33,999 bases of DNA from Paracoccaceae bacterium (GCA_028097405.1 JAOHEK010000030.1:1-33999), one strand, 5' to 3'. Positions 24,701 through 32,857 are shown, counted from the first letter of the stretch. Notes: generated by a model not told the origin, from the sequence alone. Numbers and translations: made by a program.

Positions 24701-25659
24701 GGCGCAATTCCGTACAAACGAAAGGTGGCGCGACCGGTCAACTCATGTGCAACACCCAACTCGACGAGCCGATCGCAAAGCCGCCGCGCCGCGCGATCGG
24801 TCATCGGCATTGTTGTGCCCTTGATCATTGGTGAAAGCACGGCCGAGGGTCCAATGGCATCCTCGGAGAGAAACAGCGCAACGGCCGCGTCAGATCCTTT
24901 GGCCCGGAGTTTCGGTGCCACCGCCCTGAGCGCCGCCGCTCTTGATGAAAGGTTACGCGCCTCACGGATCGTGTCTTCGAGTGACTCGAGGATGCGTTGC
25001 TGAACTGCCAGCTCACCCCCCTGCCCGTCTGCGATCAGATCCCGCAACATCGCTTTGGTGAGATGGTGTGCAGAAACCGGCAAGAGAGTCTTCCAATTCA
25101 GCGCCCGCGCCAACACCACATCGGAGAGCAGACACGCAATCCGCTCTGCGCGGTCGTCTGCCTCCAAGACCATGCGCATCACCGCGACACAGCCCGCCAG
25201 TGGTCCATGGGAATTCGCGCGCGCGGCCCCGGCTGAGAGCCAAGCCTCCAAGTCAGCCTCAAAGTGCCGACCAACCAGATCCTTCAGTCCAGATTGCCGG
25301 TCGCGCCCGATCGACGACAGCCGCGCCGTCTCCCGCCAGAATGCCAGCAAATCGCCATCCGGGCCGCGCGCCTCGCCCGGCGGCGTCAGATGATAGGCAT
25401 CACGAATATATGCCTCCCGCGCCATCCGCCCTTCTAGCTTTGAGGTTGCCGTGGCCGCTTTCAACGCCTGGTGATTTGCTAACAGTTTGACCGGCACACC
25501 ATGCCTCGGATCGGTAACCAACTGATCCAGCACCGTCAGCGCTGCCCCAGACCTAAATGCCACGGTTGCAAGGGTTTCTGCACGACCCAAGGTGACCCAG
25601 CCGGGAAGCTTCGGTAGGCTGATCAAGTCGTCAGAGGCTGTGGCTGGCTGATAAGTCAT
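24697..25659 (-). CDS. DUF1403 family protein
   Basis: A 320-residue soluble protein I recognise as DUF1403, a family found mostly on alphaproteobacterial plasmids next to scpB and a tyrosine recombinase. It contains FRSGAALTVLDQLVTD and a central VMRMVLEADDRAERIACLLSD helix, and ends with a winged-helix-like region (RAARRLCDRLVELGVAHELT). There is no membrane segment or catalytic signature. It is first in a two-gene unit with scpB, divergent from the recombinase gene across a 25-bp inverted repeat. Its biochemical role is unknown. The ribosome-binding site before ATG 25659 is poor. Confidence 0.85.
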   Translation of the reverse strand: MTYQPATASDDLISLPKLPGWVTLGRAETLATVAFRSGAALTVLDQLVTDPRHGVPVKLLANHQALKAATATSKLEGRMAREAYIRDAYHLTPPGEARGPDGDLLAFWRETARLSSIGRDRQSGLKDLVGRHFEADLEAWLSAGAARANSHGPLAGCVAVMRMVLEADDRAERIACLLSDVVLARALNWKTLLPVSAHHLTKAMLRDLIADGQGGELAVQQRILESLEDTIREARNLSSRAAALRAVAPKLRAKGSDAAVALFLSEDAIGPSAVLSPMIKGTTMPMTDRAARRLCDRLVELGVAHELTGRATFRLYGIAP

Positions 25660-25737
25660 GCCACAACACTATCGCACTGCGGCGCTTTTGCCTACCATAT
25701 AGTGTAGTAACCGCCCCACCTTACAGCTCTGCGATAT

Positions 25738-25762
25738 GTCCAATAAGGTTGCCTTATCGGAC
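25738..25762. repeat. 25-bp inverted repeat between DUF1403 and the recombinase gene
   Basis: GTCCAATAAGG and CCTTATCGGAC are 11-bp arms (one mismatch) around TTG. The repeat is 22 bp before the recombinase start. With the central seven bases treated as spacer it would have nine-bp arms, a geometry similar to recombination cores of tyrosine recombinases. It could equally be an operator for the divergent genes. Confidence 0.5.
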
Positions 25763-25783
25763 GTAAAACGATAGGCTGTGAAA

Positions 25784-26995
25784 ATGACGCGCAGTCTCAT
25801 AAATAACGGTACAAAGAAGCCCCCTGAGGCTGAGATGTCGAGCTCAACGTCCCTCAGGCCGTCCGGCGATGCTCAGCGCGGCGACACAGACTTTGTGCGG
25901 GACGATCTTACCGGCATTGATCTCGAAGAACTTCTGTCCGATGCGGACGAAAAGGACGAAGACGATAAGGAAGACATCACCCTGCCCGCCCATGTGGCCG
26001 GGTCCGGCTCTCTCGACCGTCTGGTCGACCAGGCGCGCGACTATGCGGCTTCAGCCACGGCAGAGAACACAAACAAGGCCTACAAAGCGGACTGGAAGCA
26101 TTTTGCCAGCTGGTGCCGGCGCAAGGGCATCGATCCCCTACCCCCTAGGGGCGACGCCCCCTCCCCTGCCGTGATTGGGCTCTACATTTCCGACTGCGCA
26201 AAACCCCAGGACGGCTCCCCTGCCCTCCGCGTCTCGACCATCGAACGGCGTATGTCCGGGCTCTCATCCATGTACCGGCAACGGGGTCTCGTGCTTAATC
26301 TGAAGGATCGTCACATAGCCTCCGTCTGGGCGGGTATCAAACGACAGCACGCTCGGCCGCCGGAACAGAAAGAACCGGTCTCGCCGGAGGAGCTGCTCGA
26401 GATGGTCTCCCTGCTTTCCTTCGGCCTTCGGGACATGCGAGACCGAGCGATCCTGTTTATCGGCTATGCCGGCGGCATGAGACGCTCGGAAATCGTCGGC
26501 CTCGATGTCAATCGCGGTGACACGGATGATGCTCGAGGCTGGGTGGACATCGAGAAAGGCGGCGCCATCGTGGTCTTGGACACGAAGACCGGCTGGAAGG
26601 AAAAGGAAATTGCCCGTGGGTCGTCCGATCAAACCTGCCCGGTTCATGCCCTCGAACAGTGGTTGCATTACGCCAAGATCGCCCACGGACCGATCTTCAG
26701 ACGGGTTAGCCGTGACAATAGCGGTGTTCAGACAGATCGCCTGTCGGACAAGCATGTGGCCCGGCTGATCAAACGGACCATGCTGGAGGCTGGCATCCGC
26801 CCGGATCTGCCAGACAGTGAGAGGGTGAACCTGTTCTCCGGTCACTCGCTTCGTTCTGGACTCGCCTCCTTTGCAGAGGTTGACGAACGCTACGTCCAAA
26901 AGCAGCTGGGACACGCATCGCCGGAGCAAACGCGGGCCTATCAGCGCAGGCGGGATCGGTTCCGGGTTAACCTGACCAAGGCGGCAGGACTATGA
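25784..26995 (+). CDS. Tyrosine recombinase/integrase (XerC/D-like, plasmid type)
   Basis: Site-specific recombinase, 403 residues from ATG 25784 (GTG 25778 and ATG 25835 are alternatives). After an acidic N-terminal extension (EELLSDADEKDEDDKED), a SAM-like core-binding domain is visible (ENTNKAYKADWKHFASWCRR). The catalytic domain has arginine in GYAGGMRRSEIVGL, HSLRSG (HxxR), the GHAS histidine and the nucleophilic tyrosine in TRAYQRRR. All catalytic residues expected are present, so it should be active. Adjacent DUF1403-scpB and the inverted repeat at 25738-25762 point to resolution of plasmid multimers rather than phage integration. No flanking att-like direct repeats were noticed. Confidence 0.9.
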   Translation: MTRSLINNGTKKPPEAEMSSSTSLRPSGDAQRGDTDFVRDDLTGIDLEELLSDADEKDEDDKEDITLPAHVAGSGSLDRLVDQARDYAASATAENTNKAYKADWKHFASWCRRKGIDPLPPRGDAPSPAVIGLYISDCAKPQDGSPALRVSTIERRMSGLSSMYRQRGLVLNLKDRHIASVWAGIKRQHARPPEQKEPVSPEELLEMVSLLSFGLRDMRDRAILFIGYAGGMRRSEIVGLDVNRGDTDDARGWVDIEKGGAIVVLDTKTGWKEKEIARGSSDQTCPVHALEQWLHYAKIAHGPIFRRVSRDNSGVQTDRLSDKHVARLIKRTMLEAGIRPDLPDSERVNLFSGHSLRSGLASFAEVDERYVQKQLGHASPEQTRAYQRRRDRFRVNLTKAAGL

Positions 26996-27114
26996 GCCCC
27001 CTGTCCTGTTCAGCATCTGGTCCTGACAGTTGTGTCGTCCCATAAGCGGGCTCTACCTGTGCCTATGTCGAACCGACAAACTGCGGATAAAGGTGCCGTT
27101 CGCTGGATGCTGAC

Positions 27115-27741
27115 TCAGCGCTCTTGCAAGGCGAGTCGAACACCGAGGGCGCAATAGATGCTCCCGACCACCTTGCCTTGCCATTTGAGAACGGTCGGGT
27201 TGCGTCGCAGGAAATTTCCAAGACCGCCAGCGGCAACCGAATAGACGATTGTGCTGAAAAACCCGATGAGTGCAAAAAGAACACCAAGAATTGTGAGTTG
27301 AAGGACCACAAAGCCTTTCTCGGGCGCAACGAACTGCGGAAGAAATGCGAGGAAGAACAGCGCCGTCTTCGGGTTCAAGACTTCAGCCAAGATTGCCTGC
27401 CTGAAGGCCTGTGGGGCAGTAATTGGAACACGTCCTTGGCCTAGATCAATCGAAGTTTTCTCGAAGATCGCCTTCAAGCCAAGATAAACCAAATAGCCCG
27501 CGCCGAGATATTTCACGATAGTAAAGAGGGTGGCGGATGCAGCAATGATTGCAGAGATGCCGACAACGGCCATGATCGTGTGGAGGAAGTCGCCAGCCGT
27601 GATGCCAGCACCCGTTGCGATGCCCACTTTGGTTCCCGACGTCGTAGCGCGTGCTACTGTCAACAGCGTTGCGGGACCGGGGATGAATACGAAGCCGAGA
27701 ACGATCAACGAGTAGGTTATCAATAAGGCAGGGTCGATCAT
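27115..27741 (-). CDS. LysE/RhtB-family amino acid exporter
   Basis: Inner-membrane exporter of the LysE superfamily, 208 residues with about six hydrophobic segments. The hallmark stretch VFIPGPATLLTVARATTSG followed by VGIATGAGITAGDFLH lies in the first third, and AFRQAILAEVLNPKTALFFL marks the second half. The frame opens at 27804, but ATG 27741 has GAGG upstream and begins at the natural MIDPALLITYS end. It lies 136 bp downstream of the binding-protein gene of the MerR pair and in the same direction, so that sensor-regulator pair may control it. Substrate unknown. The 27000-27114 gap to the recombinase holds no clear terminator. Confidence 0.88.
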   Translation of the reverse strand: MIDPALLITYSLIVLGFVFIPGPATLLTVARATTSGTKVGIATGAGITAGDFLHTIMAVVGISAIIAASATLFTIVKYLGAGYLVYLGLKAIFEKTSIDLGQGRVPITAPQAFRQAILAEVLNPKTALFFLAFLPQFVAPEKGFVVLQLTILGVLFALIGFFSTIVYSVAAGGLGNFLRRNPTVLKWQGKVVGSIYCALGVRLALQER

Positions 27742-27877
27742 TCTGTTTTCCTCATATATACTAGGGCTTACAGCAATCCACAGATTGTCGCGAAAGACAA
27801 GCACCTGAGCCGACCGCCCGCTGCAATTTGATTAACGAGCCGCTTTGGCGAGCTGTTCCAAAAAATACAGTCGTTCA

Positions 27878-28600
27878 CTACTGAGTATCTGTCCCGGCGA
27901 CCAGATCAACGTCAGCGGCCGAGAAGCCGAACGCAGTGGCCATCTTTCGGTGCGCTTCCGAGCCCAGAAATGCGCCCAGGACCGCATTCACATCGTTCAG
28001 CAAATCCCTGTCGTCCAGCCCAACGGCGAAGGATCCGAACGCCGGTGCCTTTTCCTCAGCCGGGACTGTGACCGCGTCCAACGGCCAATCGGGGTTTTGC
28101 TCGATGAACCCGCTATGCGCGCGGGACACGCTGGCATAGGCATCCGCCTCCCCGTCACGAACAGCTCGCGCAGCGTCGATATAGGTTCCGAAGACAGTGA
28201 TTTGGTCTTCGCCCACACCAAAATCGACGGCCGAGCGATGCTGAAACTGATCTTGGATAACTGCTAAGCGAACATGCTCCGTATCGACCAGAGAAAGATA
28301 CCCCTTTAGATTCAATGGATTACCTCTTTTAACAAGCAATCCATCTGGCAGCGCCCAAATCGGGCGGCTGAACTGTGCGGTCCGTCGGCGCTCATCCGTG
28401 CCGAACAAACCCGTCGTCATGCGCCAGCGCCCATCGCTCAATCCAGGAAGGAGTTCGGCGAACTCCGTTTCGATCGGCTCAAAGTCCTCTATGCCAAGTT
28501 CCCGAAACACACGACGCGCCAGTTCCACGTCGCACCCGGTGACACGGCCGGTTTCGTCAACATAGTTGAACGGCGGCTCAATCAGATATGCAAATTTCAT
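27878..28600 (-). CDS. Family-3 solute-binding-fold protein without signal peptide
   Basis: A 240-residue protein with the bacterial extracellular solute-binding family 3 fold: MKFAYLIEPPFNYVDETGRV, GCDVELARRVFRELG, LPGLSDGRWRMTTGLFGTDERR and a later AYASVSRAHSGFIEQNP. It starts directly with the first beta-strand; there is no hydrophobic leader, so the protein should stay in the cytoplasm. No permease or ATPase gene accompanies it. The start overlaps the MerR stop by ATGA (28597-28600). It may be an intracellular ligand-binding partner of the MerR regulator, perhaps for an amino acid exported by LysE, or a domesticated enzyme-like cyclohexadienyl dehydratase relative. The function is inferred. 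Confidence 0.8.
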   Translation of the reverse strand: MKFAYLIEPPFNYVDETGRVTGCDVELARRVFRELGIEDFEPIETEFAELLPGLSDGRWRMTTGLFGTDERRRTAQFSRPIWALPDGLLVKRGNPLNLKGYLSLVDTEHVRLAVIQDQFQHRSAVDFGVGEDQITVFGTYIDAARAVRDGEADAYASVSRAHSGFIEQNPDWPLDAVTVPAEEKAPAFGSFAVGLDDRDLLNDVNAVLGAFLGSEAHRKMATAFGFSAADVDLVAGTDTQ

Positions 28601-28962
28601 GTCTCATCCTCGGCTTCTATCGGGCCATAGCTGGCGATCTTGACGGCAAGGACGCTTTGGCACTTATCGAGAATTGCCCTTTTGGCCTTCAACGTCTCAG
28701 CGTGACAGGACAGGATATGTCGGCGCTCATGGATACCTGCATCACCGTCTTTCGCAAGCGCCGTGAACCTCCGCATGTCCTTGAGAGGCATTCCAGTCTC
28801 GCGCAGCCAGTAGAGCAAGGTCAGCCATTCCACGTGACTCGGCATGAAGCGCCGGTGTCCGTCAGGACCGCGTTCAATCACGGGCAGCACGTCCGACTTC
28901 TCGTAGAAGCGTATCGTGTGCGCTGATAATCCGCACGCTCTGGATACTTCTGCAATTCGCAT
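28597..28962 (-). CDS. MerR-family transcriptional regulator
   Basis: A 121-residue regulator with an N-terminal MerR helix-turn-helix (MRIAEVSRACGLSAHTIRFY then EKSDVLPVIERGPDGHRRF) and a dimerisation coiled coil (GMPLKDMRRFTALAKDGDAG onwards). It lacks a long effector domain and has no obvious metal-binding cysteine cluster; C83 and C99 are isolated. A GAGGG seven bases before ATG 28962 supports the start. Its own promoter at 28983-29013 has the 19-bp spacer and central dyad typical of MerR-controlled promoters. It overlaps the binding-protein-like gene, which may supply ligand sensing. Confidence 0.9.
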   Translation of the reverse strand: MRIAEVSRACGLSAHTIRFYEKSDVLPVIERGPDGHRRFMPSHVEWLTLLYWLRETGMPLKDMRRFTALAKDGDAGIHERRHILSCHAETLKAKRAILDKCQSVLAVKIASYGPIEAEDET

Positions 28963-28982
28963 TCTCGCCCTCTTTCCGAACA

Positions 28983-29013
28983 GCTGTACTGGGTTAGAGT
29001 CGCTCTAAGTCAA
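28983..29013 (-). promoter_or_regulatory. MerR-type promoter with 19-bp spacer and dyad
   Basis: Minus strand: TTGACT (29008-29013), a 19-bp spacer, then TACAGC (28983-28988). TTAGAG cga CTCTAA (28994-29008) is a perfect six-bp dyad inside the spacer. Overlong spacers with a dyad are the hallmark of MerR targets that are untwisted on activation. Confidence 0.7.
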
Positions 29014-29039
29014 GACCCGCCGTGGTGTTCGCTAACACT

Positions 29040-30353
29040 TCACGCCCCTACCCCGCTCAATCGGCCATAGAAGCTTCGATCAAGGTGCAGCTCACCGATC
29101 TTAGCCTTCTCGACCATGCCACGGAGATATCCACCCGGCGATTTGACCTCCCCGGTGCTGTGCTTGTCGAAAATCAAGGCGATTGCAGCCGCTGCGACGG
29201 CAGGACCAAGTGTTTTCTGCGATAGGTTCCAGGCATCTTCGGATATTCCGGCCATACCGCGAATCTGACCGGCCGCACGGTGCAGCTCGTTCCAGTCTCG
29301 GATATACCCGCCACCCAAGTCCCTCGCCATCTCGGCAAAATGCGGACAGGTCGCCATCAACATCGGAATATCGACCTCAGATGTGCGTTTGGTCGTATGA
29401 GTGCTCCACTCGATGTCTTGCTCTTCCTGTTTTGGCCTTTCAACCCGCTCAGGTTTGGGTTTTTCCGGCGCTGTGCCCGCCGCGTGCTTTGTTTCAAAGC
29501 GATTACTAGATACAGGATCAGGTTGGTTTGTAGTTAGTATATGGGTGCCATCAGAGACACCTCTGGGTGTCATATTAACATCTATTGGAACGACATTGGT
29601 CATTGATTGAACGCTCTGAGTGGGCGATTTTTCGTCGGTTTCTTCTGGCCAATCGAACGCTGCCTCGAAAGCCTGCTCGACCCTCTCTTTGAAAGCCTTG
29701 AACCAGTCAACGATGTCCAGGAGCTTGTTGGGCGTTGTCGTGCGCTTGGGAAGCCCCTGGAGCAACACAGCGAACTCTTCTTCCAACTGACGCCACGGGC
29801 CTCTCAGGCCGCTCTCCAGCGCTTTCTCGATCTTTGCGCGGATAATGCGCCGCGTGACGGTCACGACGTTACGCAACGAGGCACAGAGCTGCCGTTCCTC
29901 CTTGATCTGATCGTACAGAGCCTCAAACTCCGCCGTACGCGCGGCCAAGGGCGCCAGGTCGAAGCCGTAAGCCTCCACGATGACGCCATCTTCGTCCCTG
30001 TGGCCGTATCGCTTGCCATTGGGGCTGTCCTTGATCCAGATGAGACCAAGTTCAGCCAGCCGGCGCACATGACGTCGCAGTGTGGACAGCGAGAAGGCCG
30101 TCTGTTCCATGAGAAAGTTGTTTGAGGCCCAGACAATGGGCCGCCTGCCCTGCTCCCAGTCCTGCGGTTGGGTAAATGCTGCAAAAGTATCGAGAAGCAA
30201 CAAGTCCTGGGCCTGAAGGCCGATCGCTGCCGCAACGCGCTTGGCAGCACTGGTCGCCTGTGACTTGGGTATAGAGAGCTGTTCACCGGCTTGTGCGTGC
30301 TTTTCAGCGACCACAAGGCCCGGCGTTGGCTTGCGCCATCCGTTATGTTTCAT
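29040..30353 (-). CDS. repC: RepC replication initiator
   Basis: Replication initiator of a repABC replicon, 437 residues, starting MKHNGWRKPTPGLVVAEKHA. The N-terminal winged-helix region includes SLSTLRRHVRRLAELGLIWIKDSPNGKRYG. A low-complexity, AT-rich linker (about residues 245-290) is where the replication origin usually lies in this family. The C-terminal part (DIPMLMATCPHFAEMARDLG then SPGGYLRGMVEKAKIGELHL) is the conserved RepC tail. Expression is expected to be limited by the antisense RNA at 30459-30511. GGAGG lies about 12 bases before the ATG, somewhat far, which fits a translationally restrained initiator. Confidence 0.95.
   Translation of the reverse strand: MKHNGWRKPTPGLVVAEKHAQAGEQLSIPKSQATSAAKRVAAAIGLQAQDLLLLDTFAAFTQPQDWEQGRRPIVWASNNFLMEQTAFSLSTLRRHVRRLAELGLIWIKDSPNGKRYGHRDEDGVIVEAYGFDLAPLAARTAEFEALYDQIKEERQLCASLRNVVTVTRRIIRAKIEKALESGLRGPWRQLEEEFAVLLQGLPKRTTTPNKLLDIVDWFKAFKERVEQAFEAAFDWPEETDEKSPTQSVQSMTNVVPIDVNMTPRGVSDGTHILTTNQPDPVSSNRFETKHAAGTAPEKPKPERVERPKQEEQDIEWSTHTTKRTSEVDIPMLMATCPHFAEMARDLGGGYIRDWNELHRAAGQIRGMAGISEDAWNLSQKTLGPAVAAAAIALIFDKHSTGEVKSPGGYLRGMVEKAKIGELHLDRSFYGRLSGVGA
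29500..29620. other. Probable replication origin (oriV) within repC
   Basis: In repABC replicons the origin lies in an AT-rich stretch inside repC. This window of repC is visibly richer in A and T than its flanks, encodes a low-complexity linker, and contains a perfect hairpin GACACC tctg GGTGTC (29556-29571). Exact borders are not determined. Confidence 0.5.
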
Positions 30354-30423
30354 GAGTGTTGTTCCACCTCCATCAGTTGAATGAAGGCAAAAGAAATCCG
30401 TCCACCAAAACGGTGTTGTGTCG

Positions 30424-30452
30424 TTGACATCGATTCGCGGGAGAGGTATCTA
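30424..30452 (+). promoter_or_regulatory. Promoter of the repBC antisense RNA
   Basis: Plus strand: TTGACA (30424-30429), 17 bp, TATCTA (30447-30452). This is a consensus -35 box with optimal spacing, pointing opposite to repABC, as needed for the incompatibility RNA. Confidence 0.7.
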
Positions 30453-30458
30453 TTCACT

Positions 30459-30511
30459 GCTAGATAAATTAGATTAGCTCTCTGTCCGCATGGATTGGGG
30501 GCTTTTCTTTT
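30459..30511 (+). ncRNA. Counter-transcribed antisense RNA (incA/RepE-type) regulating repC
   Basis: Small RNA on the strand opposite repABC in the repB-repC gap, the usual place for the copy-number and incompatibility RNA of this replicon family. It should start about seven bases after the -10 box at 30447 and end at the T-run 30503-30511, giving about 53 bases. Its 3' half is a strong hairpin: 12 positions from AGCTCTCTGTCC to GGATTGGGGGCT around loop GCAT, with one mismatch and several G-U pairs. Pairing with the repC leader is expected to favour early termination or block repC translation. Ends are predicted, not measured. Confidence 0.75.
30476..30511 (+). terminator. Intrinsic terminator of the antisense RNA
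   Basis: A stem of 12 positions (30476-30503, one mismatch, G-U pairs) with loop GCAT runs straight into TTTTCTTTT. It doubles as the active stem-loop of the antisense RNA. Confidence 0.75.
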
Positions 30512-30589
30512 GCCGTTAGATCAGATGTTTTCCTTCTCGACTGCTCGTTTCGTAAACGACCTATTTTGTCGCGTCTTTTAGCGTTACAG

Positions 30590-30609
30590 ACCTTGTCAGC
30601 TGACAAGGT
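30590..30609. promoter_or_regulatory. parS: parS-like partition site 1 (repB-repC gap)
   Basis: ACCTTGTCAGCTGACAAGGT is a perfect 20-bp palindrome eight bases beyond the repB stop. The same core occurs within repB at 30862-30887. Palindromic pairs of this kind are the RepB-binding centromeres of repABC plasmids and define partition specificity. Confidence 0.75.
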
Positions 30610-30617
30610 TTCACGCT

Positions 30618-31637
30618 TTATTCATCGTCGATCGTTTGCTTGAAGCGTTTCAACAAACCATCAATTTCGCTTTCCATAAAAGTGCTGAAGCTCGAGGCAT
30701 GGCTGCCTCGGATCGATATACGGACTTCGCGTTCGCTAAACTTAACCTCACCAACTTCTCCGAACGGCTTAACCATAGGCTTCTGCTTTGCAGGCCTATC
30801 CGTAGTTTCGGCTGAGAGACTGGCGATTGCCGACATAAACCGATCATCAGAAGACAGCGACAAAACCTTGTCAGATGACAAGGTTTTTCGCAGCTTAGCG
30901 TGATCGCTTTTGTTTTTAAGCAAGCCAATCAAATCGAGCCAGCGTGGTCGGCCAATCTTTGGAGCACGCCCAATTAGCTCGATTAGTTCCTGCCCAAGTG
31001 TATTAAAAACCGTTCGAAACTTAGAAAGTTGCGCATCATCAACGCTAAGCGCTGATCTGATATCTTTTGCCTTCAAGCCCGCCTTTTCCATCGTAGCGGC
31101 GAACACAGCTTTCTCAATCCAGGACAGATCTTGGCGGCTCGCATTCTCTATCCCTTGGGCTACCGCAAGTTCACGATCAGAATAATCTCTCAAGATCGCC
31201 TTCGCATTTTGGCCAAGCTCACTGAGCGCGCGACATCGACGATGGCCATATACAATCTGGTATCGATTGCCATCATCAGGATGTCTTCGTACTGTTATCG
31301 GTACGATCTGGCCTTCTTCAGCAAGAAGGGTTTTGAACTCTTCGAAGCCATCACGATCATCATCCGGCAGCCGATCGGTGAACGGAGAAGGATCAATTAG
31401 GTTCGGATCCAATGTCAGGACGATCTCACCGTCTTTAACAGATGCCAGGAGCTGGTCTCTCTCCTCTCTTAAGTCGGTGAGACTGCGTTTCGTCGCGCCA
31501 ATTATGCCCGCACCAACTCTACCGGCCTGCTTCGACAACTCAGGTTTCTTTGCTGGTTCATTGTGTGCAACTGGCTCAGTGCTTTGTGACGTAAAATCAC
31601 CGAAACTAGACACAATTGACTTGCGCTTCTTTGTCAT
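30618..31637 (-). CDS. repB: RepB, ParB-like plasmid partition protein
   Basis: Centromere-binding partner of RepA, 339 residues. The ParB/Srx-like N-terminal domain includes IVPITVRRHPDDGNRYQIVY followed by GHRRCRALSELG, giving the CTP-binding GxRRxRA motif. A central helix-turn-helix follows (SWIEKAVFAATMEKAGLKAK then DIRSALSVDDAQLSKFRTV), with a C-terminal dimerisation tail. Its start overlaps the repA stop as ATGA (31634-31637), so the two are co-translated. It should bind the two palindromes at 30590-30609 and 30862-30887, the second of which lies inside its own gene. Confidence 0.95.
   Translation of the reverse strand: MTKKRKSIVSSFGDFTSQSTEPVAHNEPAKKPELSKQAGRVGAGIIGATKRSLTDLREERDQLLASVKDGEIVLTLDPNLIDPSPFTDRLPDDDRDGFEEFKTLLAEEGQIVPITVRRHPDDGNRYQIVYGHRRCRALSELGQNAKAILRDYSDRELAVAQGIENASRQDLSWIEKAVFAATMEKAGLKAKDIRSALSVDDAQLSKFRTVFNTLGQELIELIGRAPKIGRPRWLDLIGLLKNKSDHAKLRKTLSSDKVLSLSSDDRFMSAIASLSAETTDRPAKQKPMVKPFGEVGEVKFSEREVRISIRGSHASSFSTFMESEIDGLLKRFKQTIDDE
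30862..30887. promoter_or_regulatory. parS: parS-like partition site 2 (within repB)
   Basis: Twelve-bp arms (AAAACCTTGTCA and TGACAAGGTTTT) around GA, inside the repB coding frame. The core ACCTTGTCA-xx-TGACAAGGT is shared with site 1, which strongly supports a common binding protein. Confidence 0.75.
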
Positions 31638-32857
31638 GTCCGTCCCCAGCTCTGCTGTATAAGTGCTAAGATCGCGGCATTGACGTCATCCATCGACTCC
31701 CGGGCACGTTTCAAAGTGGCTCGGGACACTTCTCCGGCCTCCAGCTCGTAGATTGTACGCTTCCCCAAGCCAGCTGCTTCAATTGCGGTACTCTGGATAG
31801 CTGTGGGCATGATTACATCGTCTGCAAAAAGATGTCGTAAGAGCGCTACAATTTGAGCCTGTGGCTGGTCGTTTATGTCGTGCCGAGTGACGAGATAGTG
31901 TAGGAAGTCTTTTTCCATAGTTGCACCCGCGTCACGGATTACACCGACCAAATCACCCATCATCAATAAAAATTGGCTCATAGAAGCGACGTCCAGCATC
32001 GCTGGATGGACCGTAATTATCAGGCCTGTTGCGGCATATAGAGCACCTAGCGTGAGATAGCCGAGGGAAGGAGGGGTATCTAGCAGAACGACATCGTAGT
32101 CATCTTCCACTTCACGAATAGCAAGATTTAACCGCTCGAAAAAGATCGCGCCTTGATCCCTGTCTCGCGCAGCAAGAACACGTGGCGTGTCATGCTCAAA
32201 TTCCATGACTTCGATATTACCGGGAATAAGGTCTAAACCATCAAAATATGTCTTTCGAATCACATCCTTGATTGGGCGACGATATTCGTCGTAGCGCAAC
32301 GCCGCATAAACCGTCTCGTTCTCAGCGACGTCGAATTCGGGCTGCGCGCCAAACATAGCCGACATTGAAGCTTGTGGATCGAGGTCAATCGCCAGGACAC
32401 GATATCCCTGTAGAGCGAGGTAATGAGCAAGATGAACACTGGTCGTCGTCTTTGCTGATCCACCTTTGAAATTCGCTACTGCAAGCACCTGAAGATGCTC
32501 TTTTCCAGTCCTGTGTGGTAAGAAACTCTTTGCTTCGTTCGGTTTTTGCGTCGCAAAATAATGGCGCAGCTCATTGATCTGCTCAAGCGTGTAGGCCCGA
32601 TGATTATTTTCCAAACGCGAAGGGGAGGGGCCTTTGCCTTCAAGATCCATAGTTCTTAGGCTGGACTCAGGAATGGAAGTTAACCTGGAAACTTCATTCG
32701 TCATGAACCTCCGAAGCGACTTGCTTGCCTCAGGGGGGTACATGCGCTGGCGCAAGTTTTGCAGTTGATTTGACAACATACCGGCATGCCGGACTATCTT
32801 ATCAACCGAATCTTCACGGGTGCCTTCGACCAGCACACTTTTTACTTCTGTCGCCAT
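31634..32857 (-). CDS. repA: RepA, ParA-like partition ATPase and autorepressor
   Basis: Walker-type partition ATPase, 407 residues. An N-terminal DNA-binding region (SLRRFMTNEVSRLTSIPESS, then LEQINELRHYF) precedes the deviant Walker A KGGSAKTTTS at residues 131-140 (K131, K136), DLDPQA (D158, D160) and VVLLDTPPSLG as Walker B. RepA/RepB drive plasmid segregation, and RepA represses the repABC promoter, probably at the dyads upstream (32986-33017). Start ATG 32857 gives the usual N-terminus. It is the first gene of the operon. Confidence 0.95.
   Translation of the reverse strand: MATEVKSVLVEGTREDSVDKIVRHAGMLSNQLQNLRQRMYPPEASKSLRRFMTNEVSRLTSIPESSLRTMDLEGKGPSPSRLENNHRAYTLEQINELRHYFATQKPNEAKSFLPHRTGKEHLQVLAVANFKGGSAKTTTSVHLAHYLALQGYRVLAIDLDPQASMSAMFGAQPEFDVAENETVYAALRYDEYRRPIKDVIRKTYFDGLDLIPGNIEVMEFEHDTPRVLAARDRDQGAIFFERLNLAIREVEDDYDVVLLDTPPSLGYLTLGALYAATGLIITVHPAMLDVASMSQFLLMMGDLVGVIRDAGATMEKDFLHYLVTRHDINDQPQAQIVALLRHLFADDVIMPTAIQSTAIEAAGLGKRTIYELEAGEVSRATLKRARESMDDVNAAILALIQQSWGRT

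Noticed and set aside
29025-29038. Hairpin GTGTT cgct AACAC just after repC
   Set aside because: Only five bp and no T-run in the direction of repC transcription, so not called a terminator.
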